This document shows, in pieces, positions 24,698-33,600 of a DNA stretch of 64,000 nt (the stretch's first letter is position 1; each line of letters opens with the position of its first letter). Source of the DNA: Actinomadura luzonensis (GTDB lineage: Bacteria > Actinomycetota > Actinomycetes > Streptosporangiales > Streptosporangiaceae); assembly GCF_022664455.2 (NCBI RefSeq), contig NZ_JAKRKC020000001.1:4469001-4533000 (forward strand), given 5' to 3'. A program made the translations under genes and the position numbers. Under the pieces are notes generated by a model. That model saw nothing but the letters and a program-made list of their open reading frames with translations. It was not told the DNA's origin and did no database searches.

Positions 24698-26491
24698 GGG
24701 TCGCGTCCTCGGAGGACACTGTTGGCGAATTGGCCAAAGAGCCCGGGCTGATCGGCCCGCCGAGCGCACGATGAGTGCATCCACCAGCATCGTGAAGGCT
24801 GATCAAGATGTCGCTTCATCCCCGTGTCCCGGGCGAGATCCCCGCTCAGACGGAGCTGATCGCCCACCGCGCTTTCCCCAAAGGCTGCCTGTGCATGCGT
24901 CTGCGTGACGCGCTCGGTCCGCTGTTCGCCGACCGAGACTTCCTCGACCTGTTCCCGCAGCGCGGCCGCCCGGCCTGGCCACCGCACCAGCTCGCGATCG
25001 TCTCGGTCCTGCAGTTCCTGGAGTCTCTCCGACCGGCAGGCGGCAGCCGCCGTCCGTGCCCGTATCGATTGGAAATACCTGCTCGGGCTGGAGCTGACCG
25101 ATCCGGGATTCGATCATTCGGTGCTGAGTGAGTTCCGTGACCGCCAGTTCGCCGGCACTGCCCCGGAACACCTGCTGGACCTGGTCTTGGACCGGCTGCG
25201 CGAGCATGGCCTGCTGAAGCGGCCGGGTCGGCAGCGCACCGACTCCACTCACGTGCTGGCCGCGATCCGCCGGCTCAACCGGCTGGAAAACGTCGCCGAA
25301 CATGTGCGCGCCGCGCTCAACGCCATCGCCACGGCCGAACCGGACTGGCTGGCCGCCTGGGTCCCGATGGTCTGGTTCGACCGCTACGCGCGACGCATCG
25401 AGGACTTCCGGCTGCCCCAGGACAAGGCCGAGCGCACCGCGTACGCCGAGCAGACCGGGCACGACGGCCGCACCCTGCTGCAGGCCCTCCACCACGCCGA
25501 CACGCCCCGCCAACTCCGCGACCTCCCGGCCGTGCAGGCGCTTCGGATCACCTGGATCCACCAGTTCGTCACCGACGACGGCCAGATGCACCTGCGCGAT
25601 GCCAAGGATCTGCCGCCCTCGCGCCAGCGCAACGCCTCCCCCTACGACGACCAGGCACGCCACAGCCTCAAGCGCAGCATCGGCTGGACCGGCTACAAGG
25701 TCCACTACAGCGAGACCTGCGACACCGACGCACCCCACCTGATCACCCACGTGGCCACCACCGACGCCACCGTCACCGACGTGGAGATGACCGCGGCCAT
25801 CCAGAACGCGCTCATCCGCGCCGACCTGGCGCCCCGCGAGCATCTGCTCGACACCGGCTACATCAACGCCCAGCTCCTGACCACCGCGGCCGGCCCCGGC
25901 GCCACCGAACTGATCGGGCCGATCCGGCCGGACGTCTCCTGGCAGGCCAAAGCCGGACAGGGCTTCAGCCTGGACGACTTCACCATCGACTGGGACGCCG
26001 AGCACGCCACCTGCCCACAAGGTCACCGCAGCATCCGCTGGAAACCGCATCGCGGCCGCGCCGGACACCCCGCCATCCACATCGACTTCGACCAACGGCA
26101 CTGCACTGCCTGCCCGGTCCGCGCCCAGTGCACCCGCTCGGCAAGCGCCGCCCGCGCCCTGACGCTGAGCACCCGCGACGAGCACGAGAGCATACGGCGA
26201 GCCCGTCAAGCGCAATCCACCACTGCGTGGCAGCGGCGCTACCAGCAACGCGCCGGCGTCGAAGCGGTGATCTCCCAAGCCTTACGCTGCTGTGGCCTGC
26301 GACGATCCCGCTACATCGGCCAGGACAAGACGCACCTGCAGCATGTGCTCACCGCCGCAGCCATCAACCTCATCCGCATCGACGCCTGGCTGACCGCAAC
26401 CCCGCTGGCCAAAACCAGGATCTCCCCGTTCGCCCGGCTACGACCGCACTAGAACCGCATTCGCCAACAGTGTCCTCCGAGGACGCGACCC
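24698..26491 (+). mobile_element. IS1182-family element with 33-bp perfect terminal repeats
   Basis: Positions 24698-24730 and 26459-26491 are exact reverse complements. The outer part is GGGTCGCGTCCTCGGAG and the inner part GACACTGTTGGCGAAT. The element is about 1.8 kb with one frameshifted transposase gene. Its insertion truncated an IS5-type transposase on the right. No clear target duplication flanks it. Confidence 0.88.
24808..26452 (+). pseudogene. IS1182-family transposase, frameshifted
   Basis: The N-terminal piece (from ATG 24808: MSLHPRVPGEIPAQT...) stays in one frame to VSVLQFLE. The rest (LSDRQAAAAVRARIDWKYLLGLELTDPGFDHSVLSEFRDR...) continues in the next frame to 26452. The break is near 25025, where the expected codons between FLE and LSDRQ lack two bases or gain one. 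The C-terminal part is otherwise complete, with the Cys-rich CTACPVRAQC motif and the DDE region (GYKVHYSETCD, HLLDTGYIN, RAGVEAVISQA). The site is not the slippery A-run expected for programmed shifting, so inactivation or a sequencing error is likelier. Confidence 0.88.
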
Positions 26492-26500
26492 TGGACGACA

Positions 26501-26824
26501 TCACGCCTTCAACTCGAATCGCCCCGCCTTCTCCCGGACCTGAAACCGCAGCAGGTCATGGATGGTCTTGTCGATGCCGTCCCTGCGCCAGGCGGTGTAG
26601 TAGTAGACCACTGCGCTACGAGGTGGCAGGTCGTGGGGCAGCATGTTCCACTGGCAGCCGGTGCGGCTCTGGTATAGCAGGGCGTTGACGATCTCGTGCA
26701 TCTCGTATCTGCCCTGGTGGCCGCTGACCGAGGGGTGCACGGCCTTCCAGGCCGTGATGACCGGCTCGATCAGGGCCCACCGCTCATCGGATAAGTCGCT
26801 CGCGTATGGCTTGCGCTCAGTCAC
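26501..26824 (-). pseudogene. IS5-family transposase N-terminal fragment
   Basis: From GTG 26824 the product reads MTERKPYASDLSDERWALIEPVITAW. It continues GRYEMHEIVNALLYQSRTGCQWNMLPHDLPP, the conserved N-terminal domain (DUF4096) of IS5/ISL3-like transposases. It stops after about 107 residues at VREKAGRF, 10 bp from the IS1182-like terminal repeat. The catalytic half is missing. It is a remnant cut by that insertion. Confidence 0.85.
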
Positions 26825-26940
26825 GCCGCCATCCCAGCACACCCACGCCCACCAGGCAGGCATAACGCTACAGATTCACTCAACCACACTGCGATATCAC
26901 AGGCATGGACTCTCGAATCGCCCTCAGATGAGGTTGGGTC

Positions 26941-27309
26941 GTGGGAGGCACCAGGCGTAGGTTTGAACCGGAGTTCCGGGCGGGTGCGGTGCGCATCGTC
27001 AAGGAGACCGGCAAGCCCGTCGCGCACGTCGCGAAAGATCTTGGTATCAACGCCTACACGCTGCACAACTGGGTGCAGATGGACCGGCACGCCGCCGGCC
27101 AGGACGGCGGCAACGGCACGAGGAGTACGACGCTGAAGGAATCGGCGGCGGAGGAACTGGCCCGGCTGCGGCGGGAGAAGGCCGAGCTGGTCAAGCAGCA
27201 TGCCCGGGAGAAGGCCGCCTGGGAGAAGCAGCGCGAGCAGCTGGAGGACGAGCGTGATGTCCTCAAGCGTTCGGTGGTCTTGTGGGTCAAAGAGGCGATG
27301 GGCCGGTGA
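26941..27309 (+). CDS. IS3-family transposase OrfA
   Basis: A 122-residue OrfA. The N-terminal helix-turn-helix (RRFEPEFRAGAVRIVKETGKPVAHVAKDLGINAYTLHNWV) binds the element ends. A C-terminal leucine-zipper-like coiled coil follows (ELARLRREKAELVKQHAREKAAWEKQREQLEDERDVLKR). Its stop overlaps the orfB GTG (GTGA). IS3 elements normally make OrfAB by -1 frameshifting near this overlap. Confidence 0.9.
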   Translation: MGGTRRRFEPEFRAGAVRIVKETGKPVAHVAKDLGINAYTLHNWVQMDRHAAGQDGGNGTRSTTLKESAAEELARLRREKAELVKQHAREKAAWEKQREQLEDERDVLKRSVVLWVKEAMGR

Positions 27310-28216
27310 GCGTGGCGGCCTTCATCTGCTCCCAGAAGACCGATCATGGCGTTGACCATGCTGTTCGCTGGGCGTCTCGCAGCCGTGGTTTTACAAGTGG
27401 CGGAGACGCATCGGCCAGGCCGCCCGACGGCGCGGCAGCAGCGGCGGGCGGCTGGATGAAGAGATCAAGCGCCTGTTCGAGGCCTCGGGCGGCACCTATG
27501 GCTCGCCCTGGATCACCCAGGACCTGCACGAGCTGGGCTGGAAGGTGTCGGAGAACACCGTGGCGTCGAGGATGGCCGAGCTCGGGCTGGCCAGTCGGCC
27601 GCCGAAGAAGCGCAGGTCGCTGACCCGGCAGGGCAAGCGAGTGGCGGCGCCGGACCTGGTCGGACGGAAGTTCACCGCGGTCGCGCCTGATGTGCTGTGG
27701 GTGGGCGATGGCACGATGATCGACACCGACGAGGGGCCGCTGTACCTGGCCACGGTCGAGAATCTGTTCTCTCGCCGGCTGCTCGGTTATGCGATGTCGG
27801 AGCATCACGACGCGGCGCTGACGGTCGCTTCGCTGCAGATGGCGGTCGCGACCCGGGGCGGCGACGTGGACGGGGTGATCTTTCACTCGGATCGCGGGTC
27901 GGAGTACACTGCCGCCCGCTACCAGGCCGAATGCCGTACGCATGGAGTGGTGCAGTCGATGGGCCGGGTGGGATGTGCGCTCGACAATGCCGCCTCGGAG
28001 GCGTTCAACAGCACGCTCAAGGTTGAGTACGTGCACCGGCAGCGTTTTCGGACGCGGGCGGAGGCTCGGCTGAAGATCGCGACTTGGATCACCGATTTCT
28101 ACAACGTCAGGCGGCGGCACAGTGCCAACGATGGGCTTCCGCCCGTCACATTCGAGCGTCACATGATCGAGAAGAGGCAAGCGTCAATGGCCCTGCTGAG
28201 GGCTGCTGTGGCATAG
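27306..28216 (+). pseudogene. IS3-family transposase OrfB, frameshifted
   Basis: The start GTG at 27306 gives VSVAAFICSQKTDHGVDHAV, the usual OrfB opening. The next block LGVSQPWFYKW and all later sequence lie in another frame. The break is at about 27365, where a few bases of the expected HAV-x-x-R-LGVS motif are missing. The downstream integrase core is intact: Asp in VGDGTMID, Asp in FHSDRGSEY and Glu in NAASEAFNSTLK. An ATG at 27545 would only make a truncated protein lacking the linker. This copy is probably dead in cis. Confidence 0.82.
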
Positions 28217-28224
28217 GACCGTCT

Positions 28225-28678
28225 CTACGCTTTGAGGGGATTGACACGCGGCTGCAGGTGGAGCCGCGCCATCGCTGTCGTGGGGCGTGTCGAACAGGTC
28301 CAGGGGGTGGGAAAGCCAGGAAGGCCGATCACGATGGCGGCCAAAGCCAGGGACAGAATGCCCGCTGACAGGATGGTGATCTTTAGGAGTGATGCGGGAA
28401 GACGACGGCGTTTGGGAGGCAGCGAAGACGACTGCGCTGTCACGTGAGAGAGCGCTGTCCGATCGATGCCATCCTGATCCCTTCTGTCGATCTCTTGGAA
28501 TCGGCTCGATCTAGCCACGAGACGCCTGTGCTCGTCAAGGCGGCTGTCAGCATTCGGACCCGCGTTGCCCGAAGCATGGAGTCCGGGCCAGGGATAGTGG
28601 CGACCAGGTCCGGAATCCAGGGCGAGAGGTTGAGGGACTTCCGGGGGAGGATTTTGGTGGGCTGGCATTGGTGAGGGG
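28225..28678 (-). pseudogene. Possible single-pass membrane protein cut by the IS3 element
   Basis: From ATG 28678 the frame encodes a Pro-rich hydrophilic N-terminus (MPAHQNPPPEVPQPLALDSG). A basic stop-transfer cluster (PPKRRRLP) and one clear hydrophobic helix (ITILSAGILSLALAAIVIGL) follow. After that come about 30 residues that run into the IS3 terminal repeat. The likely original C-terminal extracellular domain is therefore lost. The layout resembles small actinomycete proteins with a cytoplasmic Pro-rich tail. GC is lower than in the core genes. No family recognised; a chance frame cannot be excluded. Confidence 0.4.
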
Positions 28679-28719
28679 CCCGGCGTCACGGCCGATGAGG
28701 TGACGTGGTGCCATGCCTG

Positions 28720-30234
28720 GGTCGCGTCTTCGGAGCGGTGTAAAAGGCTCAACGAGGTAGGTGCCGTGGAGCGATCTTAGGCGGCCACCGTGTCGGGTGT
28801 CGACTCGGCCGTCGTGGTGCTGGTCGGGCGAAGCTGGGCGGGCGGGTGGAGCAGGGCACGGCGCAGGTCTTGAAGGATGCGCAGGCCCTTGCTGGTCATG
28901 GCGAAGCCGCGCCAGCCTCGCGCGGCCCGGTCCAGCACCGCCCACACGAGGGAGACGCAGGAGGTCTCGCCGGGGAAGCGGCCGATGACCTTGACGCGGC
29001 GGCGGGTCTCCCCGAAGGTGCGCTCGATGAAGTTGGAGTGGCGGATGCGTTTGTGGTGCTCGGGCGGGAAGCGCAGGTAGGTGGTCAGGCTCTGCCGGTC
29101 GGTCAGCAGGCTCTTGACCGCGGCCGGGTAGCGTCCGCCCCAGGTCTCGGCGAAGGCGTCGATGCGGGCCTGTACCCAGGCCACCAGGGCCGGGCCGGGC
29201 TCGATCTCCGTGCCGTCGTTGTTCAGGCTGCTGGTGTCGAAGATGTTCCAGAAGGCGGCCTTGACCTCGGCCTGGTCGCCGGCGCTGACCTTCGACAGGA
29301 CGTTGCGGCATTTGTGGATCACACAGCGCTGGCGCAGCGAGCGGGGAAATGCCTGCTCGGCAGCGGCGATGAGGCCGGGCGCGCCGTCGGAGATGACCAG
29401 GAGCGGCGGACGCAGCCCGCGGATGGCCAGGTCGGTTAGGAAGTCGTGCCAGGCGTCGGTCGACTCGGCCGCGGCGGCCGACAGGCCGATGAAGACGGGT
29501 TTGCCCTCGGTGGTGATGCCCCAGGCGGCCAGCACCGGCTCGGCGCGCTGGCCGTCGTGCATCTTGAAGTGGCTGGCGTCCAGGAACAGGTAGTCCAGCT
29601 CGATGCCGGTCAGGTCGCGCCGGCTCCAGGCGTCGTACTCGGCGACGATGGCCTGGCAGATGGTCGAGACCGTCGACTTCGACAGTGCTGCCTCGGGGCC
29701 GAGGGCATCGGCCAGGGCGCCTTCGACGTCGCGCACGGACAAGCCACGCACGAAGGAGGCGATGACCAGGGTCTCCAGGGCGTTGGTGCGGGTCACGCCG
29801 GTGCCGAACAGGCGGGAGGCGAACGCCTCGGTGGTGCCGCGCAGCTTGGGCCGTGCGATGGTGACGGCTCCGGTGGTGGTCTTGATGGTGGTGGGGCAGT
29901 GCCCGTTGCGGTGGCCAGGTCGTACCACGGTCTCCTCTTCGCCGCTGCCGGTGACGGCGGCGGCGCGCTGGTAGCGGGCGCGGCCGAGGAAAGCGTCCAC
30001 CTCGGCCTCGACGGCGGTCTGGATGATCAGGCGGGCGCCGAGCCGGGCGACGTCCTCGATGACCTCGACCAGGTCACGGCCTTCGGCGAACAGGGCGTCG
30101 ATCTCGGCGCGGATGGCCTGAACGGGCGGTAGTGTGCGTGCCACGAGCGTAGGTCCTTGCGTAGTGCGAACTTTGGACGGTTCAGCACGGCAACCTACGC
30201 TCGTTCCCTTTTACACTGCATCTCGGACGCGACC
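28720..30234 (-). mobile_element. IS256-family element, copy 2, complete with 9-bp target duplication
   Basis: Terminal repeats begin GGTCGCGTCTTCGGAGCGG (left, 28720) and, in reverse complement, GGTCGCGTCCGAGATGCAG (right, ending 30234). The direct repeat CCATGCCTG flanks the element exactly (28711-28719 and 30235-30243). The length of 1515 bp, intact transposase and intact ends indicate a recent, probably mobile insertion. Confidence 0.93.
28777..30144 (-). CDS. IS256-family (Mutator) transposase, copy 2
   Basis: A 455-residue transposase, close relative of the one at 23260 and opposite in orientation. It has LDYLFLDASHFKM, VISDGAPGLIAAAEQAF and FIERTFGETRRRVKVIGRF for the DDE triad. It differs mainly near residue 300 (NIFDTSSLNNDGTEIEPG, a 5-residue-longer loop). 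Frame and element ends are intact, so it is the best candidate for an active transposase in this island. Confidence 0.95.
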   Translation of the reverse strand: MARTLPPVQAIRAEIDALFAEGRDLVEVIEDVARLGARLIIQTAVEAEVDAFLGRARYQRAAAVTGSGEEETVVRPGHRNGHCPTTIKTTTGAVTIARPKLRGTTEAFASRLFGTGVTRTNALETLVIASFVRGLSVRDVEGALADALGPEAALSKSTVSTICQAIVAEYDAWSRRDLTGIELDYLFLDASHFKMHDGQRAEPVLAAWGITTEGKPVFIGLSAAAAESTDAWHDFLTDLAIRGLRPPLLVISDGAPGLIAAAEQAFPRSLRQRCVIHKCRNVLSKVSAGDQAEVKAAFWNIFDTSSLNNDGTEIEPGPALVAWVQARIDAFAETWGGRYPAAVKSLLTDRQSLTTYLRFPPEHHKRIRHSNFIERTFGETRRRVKVIGRFPGETSCVSLVWAVLDRAARGWRGFAMTSKGLRILQDLRRALLHPPAQLRPTSTTTAESTPDTVAA

Positions 30235-30243
30235 CCATGCCTG

Positions 30244-30654
30244 ACCCTTTCGTGCGGCGCGAGACCGCATTGATCTACGCATGGGACGCAGGCGCACGTC
30301 AAGAGGTTAGGCGTGGCTGTGATCTGGTAATTCGGTCTGCTTGTTAGTTAGCTGTGAAGTTGCTGGGAGTCGGAGATTTCCAGCCTTGTGTCAGGTTCTT
30401 CCGTGATCTGCGGTGTTTACGCACCGTCACATTGACCGCGAGTCGACAAGGCGGTCCGCTCGTAGCGGATCACGCCAGCGAGAGAGCCGCTCGCTGCGAG
30501 CGGGAGCGAGTGTTCGAAAGTCGCCCCTAATCACTCGGCGTGATTATTGACCAGATGTCCCGATTTGTGGCGTGATGCGGATGTTTTGCTCCGCCGATCT
30601 TTATCCCGCCCTTCTCGGTAGCCTCTGCTGGCCTGTCTGGACTGGAGTGCCTCG
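30244..30654. other. Non-coding leader upstream of the RHS gene, with hairpins
   Basis: About 410 bp with no credible gene. It is AT-richer than the chromosome average and carries two short palindromes: TCCGCT/AGCGGA (30455-30469) and CCGCTCGC/GCGAGCGG (30487-30503). The promoter of the giant RHS gene must lie here or in the adjacent IS256 end. No confident -35/-10 pair was found. Confidence 0.5.
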
Positions 30655-33600
30655 TTGTCACCGTTATCCCCAAAACGATCCCCTGAGACGCAGGGGCGCC
30701 GCCGCCGTTCACGGTGGCGGAACATGCCGGCTTCCCTGACCGCTCTCACACTGCTGGCATCACTCACGCCAACCACTCCGGCCCTCGCAGAAACGCCTTC
30801 ATCGCCGACCACGCCCAGCCTGGTGTCTCAATTCACCTCCTGGGCCAGCTCCACCGTGGCCGGCTGGTTCACGGAGGACCCCGAGGGCGAGACCCGCCCG
30901 TCCACGCGGCCAATCACCCTGCCCGGCCGCGACACCTCACAGGCGGCCCAGCGGAAACAAGCGGCACCCCCTGGTAAACGGGTCAAGGAGGTGCCCGGCA
31001 AGCGTTCCCGATTCGCCAGCGTGTACGAGCTGGAGGACGGGCGTCTGCAGGCCGAAGTCTCCACTCGCCCTGTCTCCTACCAGGACAGCAAGGGCAACTG
31101 GCAGCCGATCGACACCCGGATCGAAGCGAACTCGGAGGACGGGTTCGTCCACGGCAATGACAAGGCGGGCTATGGCACCCGCTTCGGCGACAAGTCCGAC
31201 AAGCTGGTCCGGATCAAGATCGGCGAACATCAGCTCACGCTCGGCGTACCGGGTGCGGCGCGCCCGCTCACGCCGAAAGTCGACGGCTCAACCGTCACCT
31301 ATCCGAGCGTGTGGGACGGTGCTGACCTGGTTTACAAGGTCACCCAGGAGGGGGTGAAGGAGTACCTGGCCTTGTCCAAGGCGCCGGCGGCGGGAACGTC
31401 GTTCGCATTCACCGTCAAGACCGGCGGCCTGACGGCGCAGGAGCAGCCGGACGAGTCAATCGCCTTCCTCGGTGAGGACGGAACGCCGGCGTTCACGATC
31501 CCGAAGCCGTTCATGATTGACGCTGAGGCGGATGCCGCCTCTCCGTACGGCAAGCGCTCCAGCGACGCGGTCACCCAAACCGTCCAGCAGCAGGGCGACG
31601 AGGCGACGATCACCTTGGCTCCGGATGCCGGTTGGCTGGCGGCGCCGGATCGCAAGTGGCCGGTGGTGATCGACCCGACCATCCGCATCCAGCCGGAGGC
31701 CGCCGAGGCGACCGACACCTACATCGACTCGGCCAAGAAGAGCACCAACTTCGATGAGGCCTGGAACCTGCCGGTGGGCAAGACCAGCGCGGGCGCGATC
31801 AACCGGGCGCTGCTGCACTTCAACCTGCCGATGCCGCTGGGCACCCAGGTCGACCAGGCCAGGTTGGAGACCTACTTCGACCAGGCCTTGGGCGAGGCCG
31901 GGCCGGTCACGGTGGAGGCGCGGGAGATCACCGGCGACTGGGACTCGTGGCTGGTGACCTGGAACAACCAGCCCGCCGTCGCCACTACGGCAGCGGCGAC
32001 GGTGACGCGCAACCCGGGCGAGCTGTCGCGCTGGCACTCCTTCGACGTCACCGGCGTGGTCAACAAGTGGATGACCAGCGAGGGCGACACTCCCGGGTTC
32101 ATGCTCAAGGCGGCCGACGAGTCCACCACCGGCAAGGTCGGCGGGCCGGTGTACGAGGCCGCCGCCGACGTCTACGGCGGCGACGGCATGACCGGCGAGA
32201 CCGTCAACTTCCCCAAGCTGGTGGTCACCTACGGCACCCCCAGCGTGACACTCAAGCCGGTCACCACGGCCACCTCGGTCGGTGCGTCGCTGTCCTGGAC
32301 CGCCTACCAGGACCCCACCCCCGGCAACGACGCCGATGACCTGGTCGGCTACGAGCTGTACCGGCACTGCCCGTCCGGGTGTCAGCTCGGCAACGGCACC
32401 TCCAGCCTGGGCGACGAGCTGGTCACCACGCTGCCGACCGACATCACCTCCTACACCGACACCTCCAGCGGCGGCGACCCCGATGCGGTGTCCGACCCCT
32501 CCTACGTCCACGAGGCCACCTACTGGGTGACCGCGGTGCTGAAGAACGGGCAGCGCTCGCCGTCCCAGGAGCTGACGGTGATCCTGCCGCGCCCCGGCAA
32601 GATCGCCAAAACGCTGTACGGGTCGGCGGACACCACCCTGGCCTCCGGCGAGCCGTCCATCGCCCATGACGTGATGCTCGGCCAAAAACGGCTGCAGGTC
32701 GGCAACACCGCCACCGCCCAAGCCAATACCCGCGCGGTCGTGAAGTTCGACGACTTCGCCGCCGAAATCCCCGCCGATGCGCAGATCAGCCAGACCACGC
32801 TGTCCCTGTGGGGGGCCACCTCGACCGGGTCGGGGGCGAGCTTCACCGCGCACAAGCTGACCAAGACCTTCGACGAGACAGCCACGTGGACCAATCCGTG
32901 GACGACGGCGGGCGGCGACTTCGACGCCGCCGCGCTCGGCACCGTCACCGCGGTCACGGCCACTCCGGGGTGGCGGCGATGGACTGTCACCGACGCCGCG
33001 AAGGCCTGGGTGAGTGACCCGGCAAGCAACAAGGGCCTGCTGGTCAAGGTCGCCAACGAGGCCGGTACGGCCAAGCAGTCGGCCTCCTTCCTGGCCACCG
33101 AGGCCGACGAAAGCGTGCTGCGGCCCCGCCTGCGGGTGGAGTACGCGGAGAAGACCTCCGGGTCCTCGGCGTTCTACGTGCCCGGCACGCCGGAGCGGCT
33201 GAACGCGGGCGAAAGCCGTGAACTGCCGGTGGTGGTGACCAACACCACCGCCGAGACCTGGACAGCAGCCTCCACCGCAGTCTCCTACCACTGGCAACTG
33301 CCCGACGGCACCGACATCTCCACCGCCGACAACCAGCTCAGGAAGCAACTGCCGACCAGTCTCGCGCCGGGCGAGTCGACCGTGGTCTACGCCACCGTCA
33401 AGGCTCCCACCGCAAGCAGCACGAACCTGGCCGAAGGCGCGGTGCTGGTATGGGACGTGCAGGACACCGTCACCAACAACTGGAAGTCTGCCACCCACCA
33501 CCTGCCCGAACTACCCCAACAGATCCGCGTCGACTCCCCGACCAGTGACCTGCTCGGCCTGGAGAAGTTCTACGCCTACACCGGCAAGAACACCGGCGCC

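Larger units (their letters stand above)
26911..28246 (+). mobile_element. IS3-family element
   Basis: The two-gene orfA/orfB layout is typical. Imperfect terminal repeats are seen as TCTCGAATCGCCCTCA at 26911 and, in reverse complement, TGTCAATCCCCTCA ending near 28246. The exact ends are approximate to a few bases. A target duplication could not be defined. Confidence 0.7.

Noticed and set aside
25010..25040. Programmed frameshift in the IS1182-like transposase
   Set aside because: There is no slippery heptamer or stimulatory structure at the break, and the family normally uses one frame.
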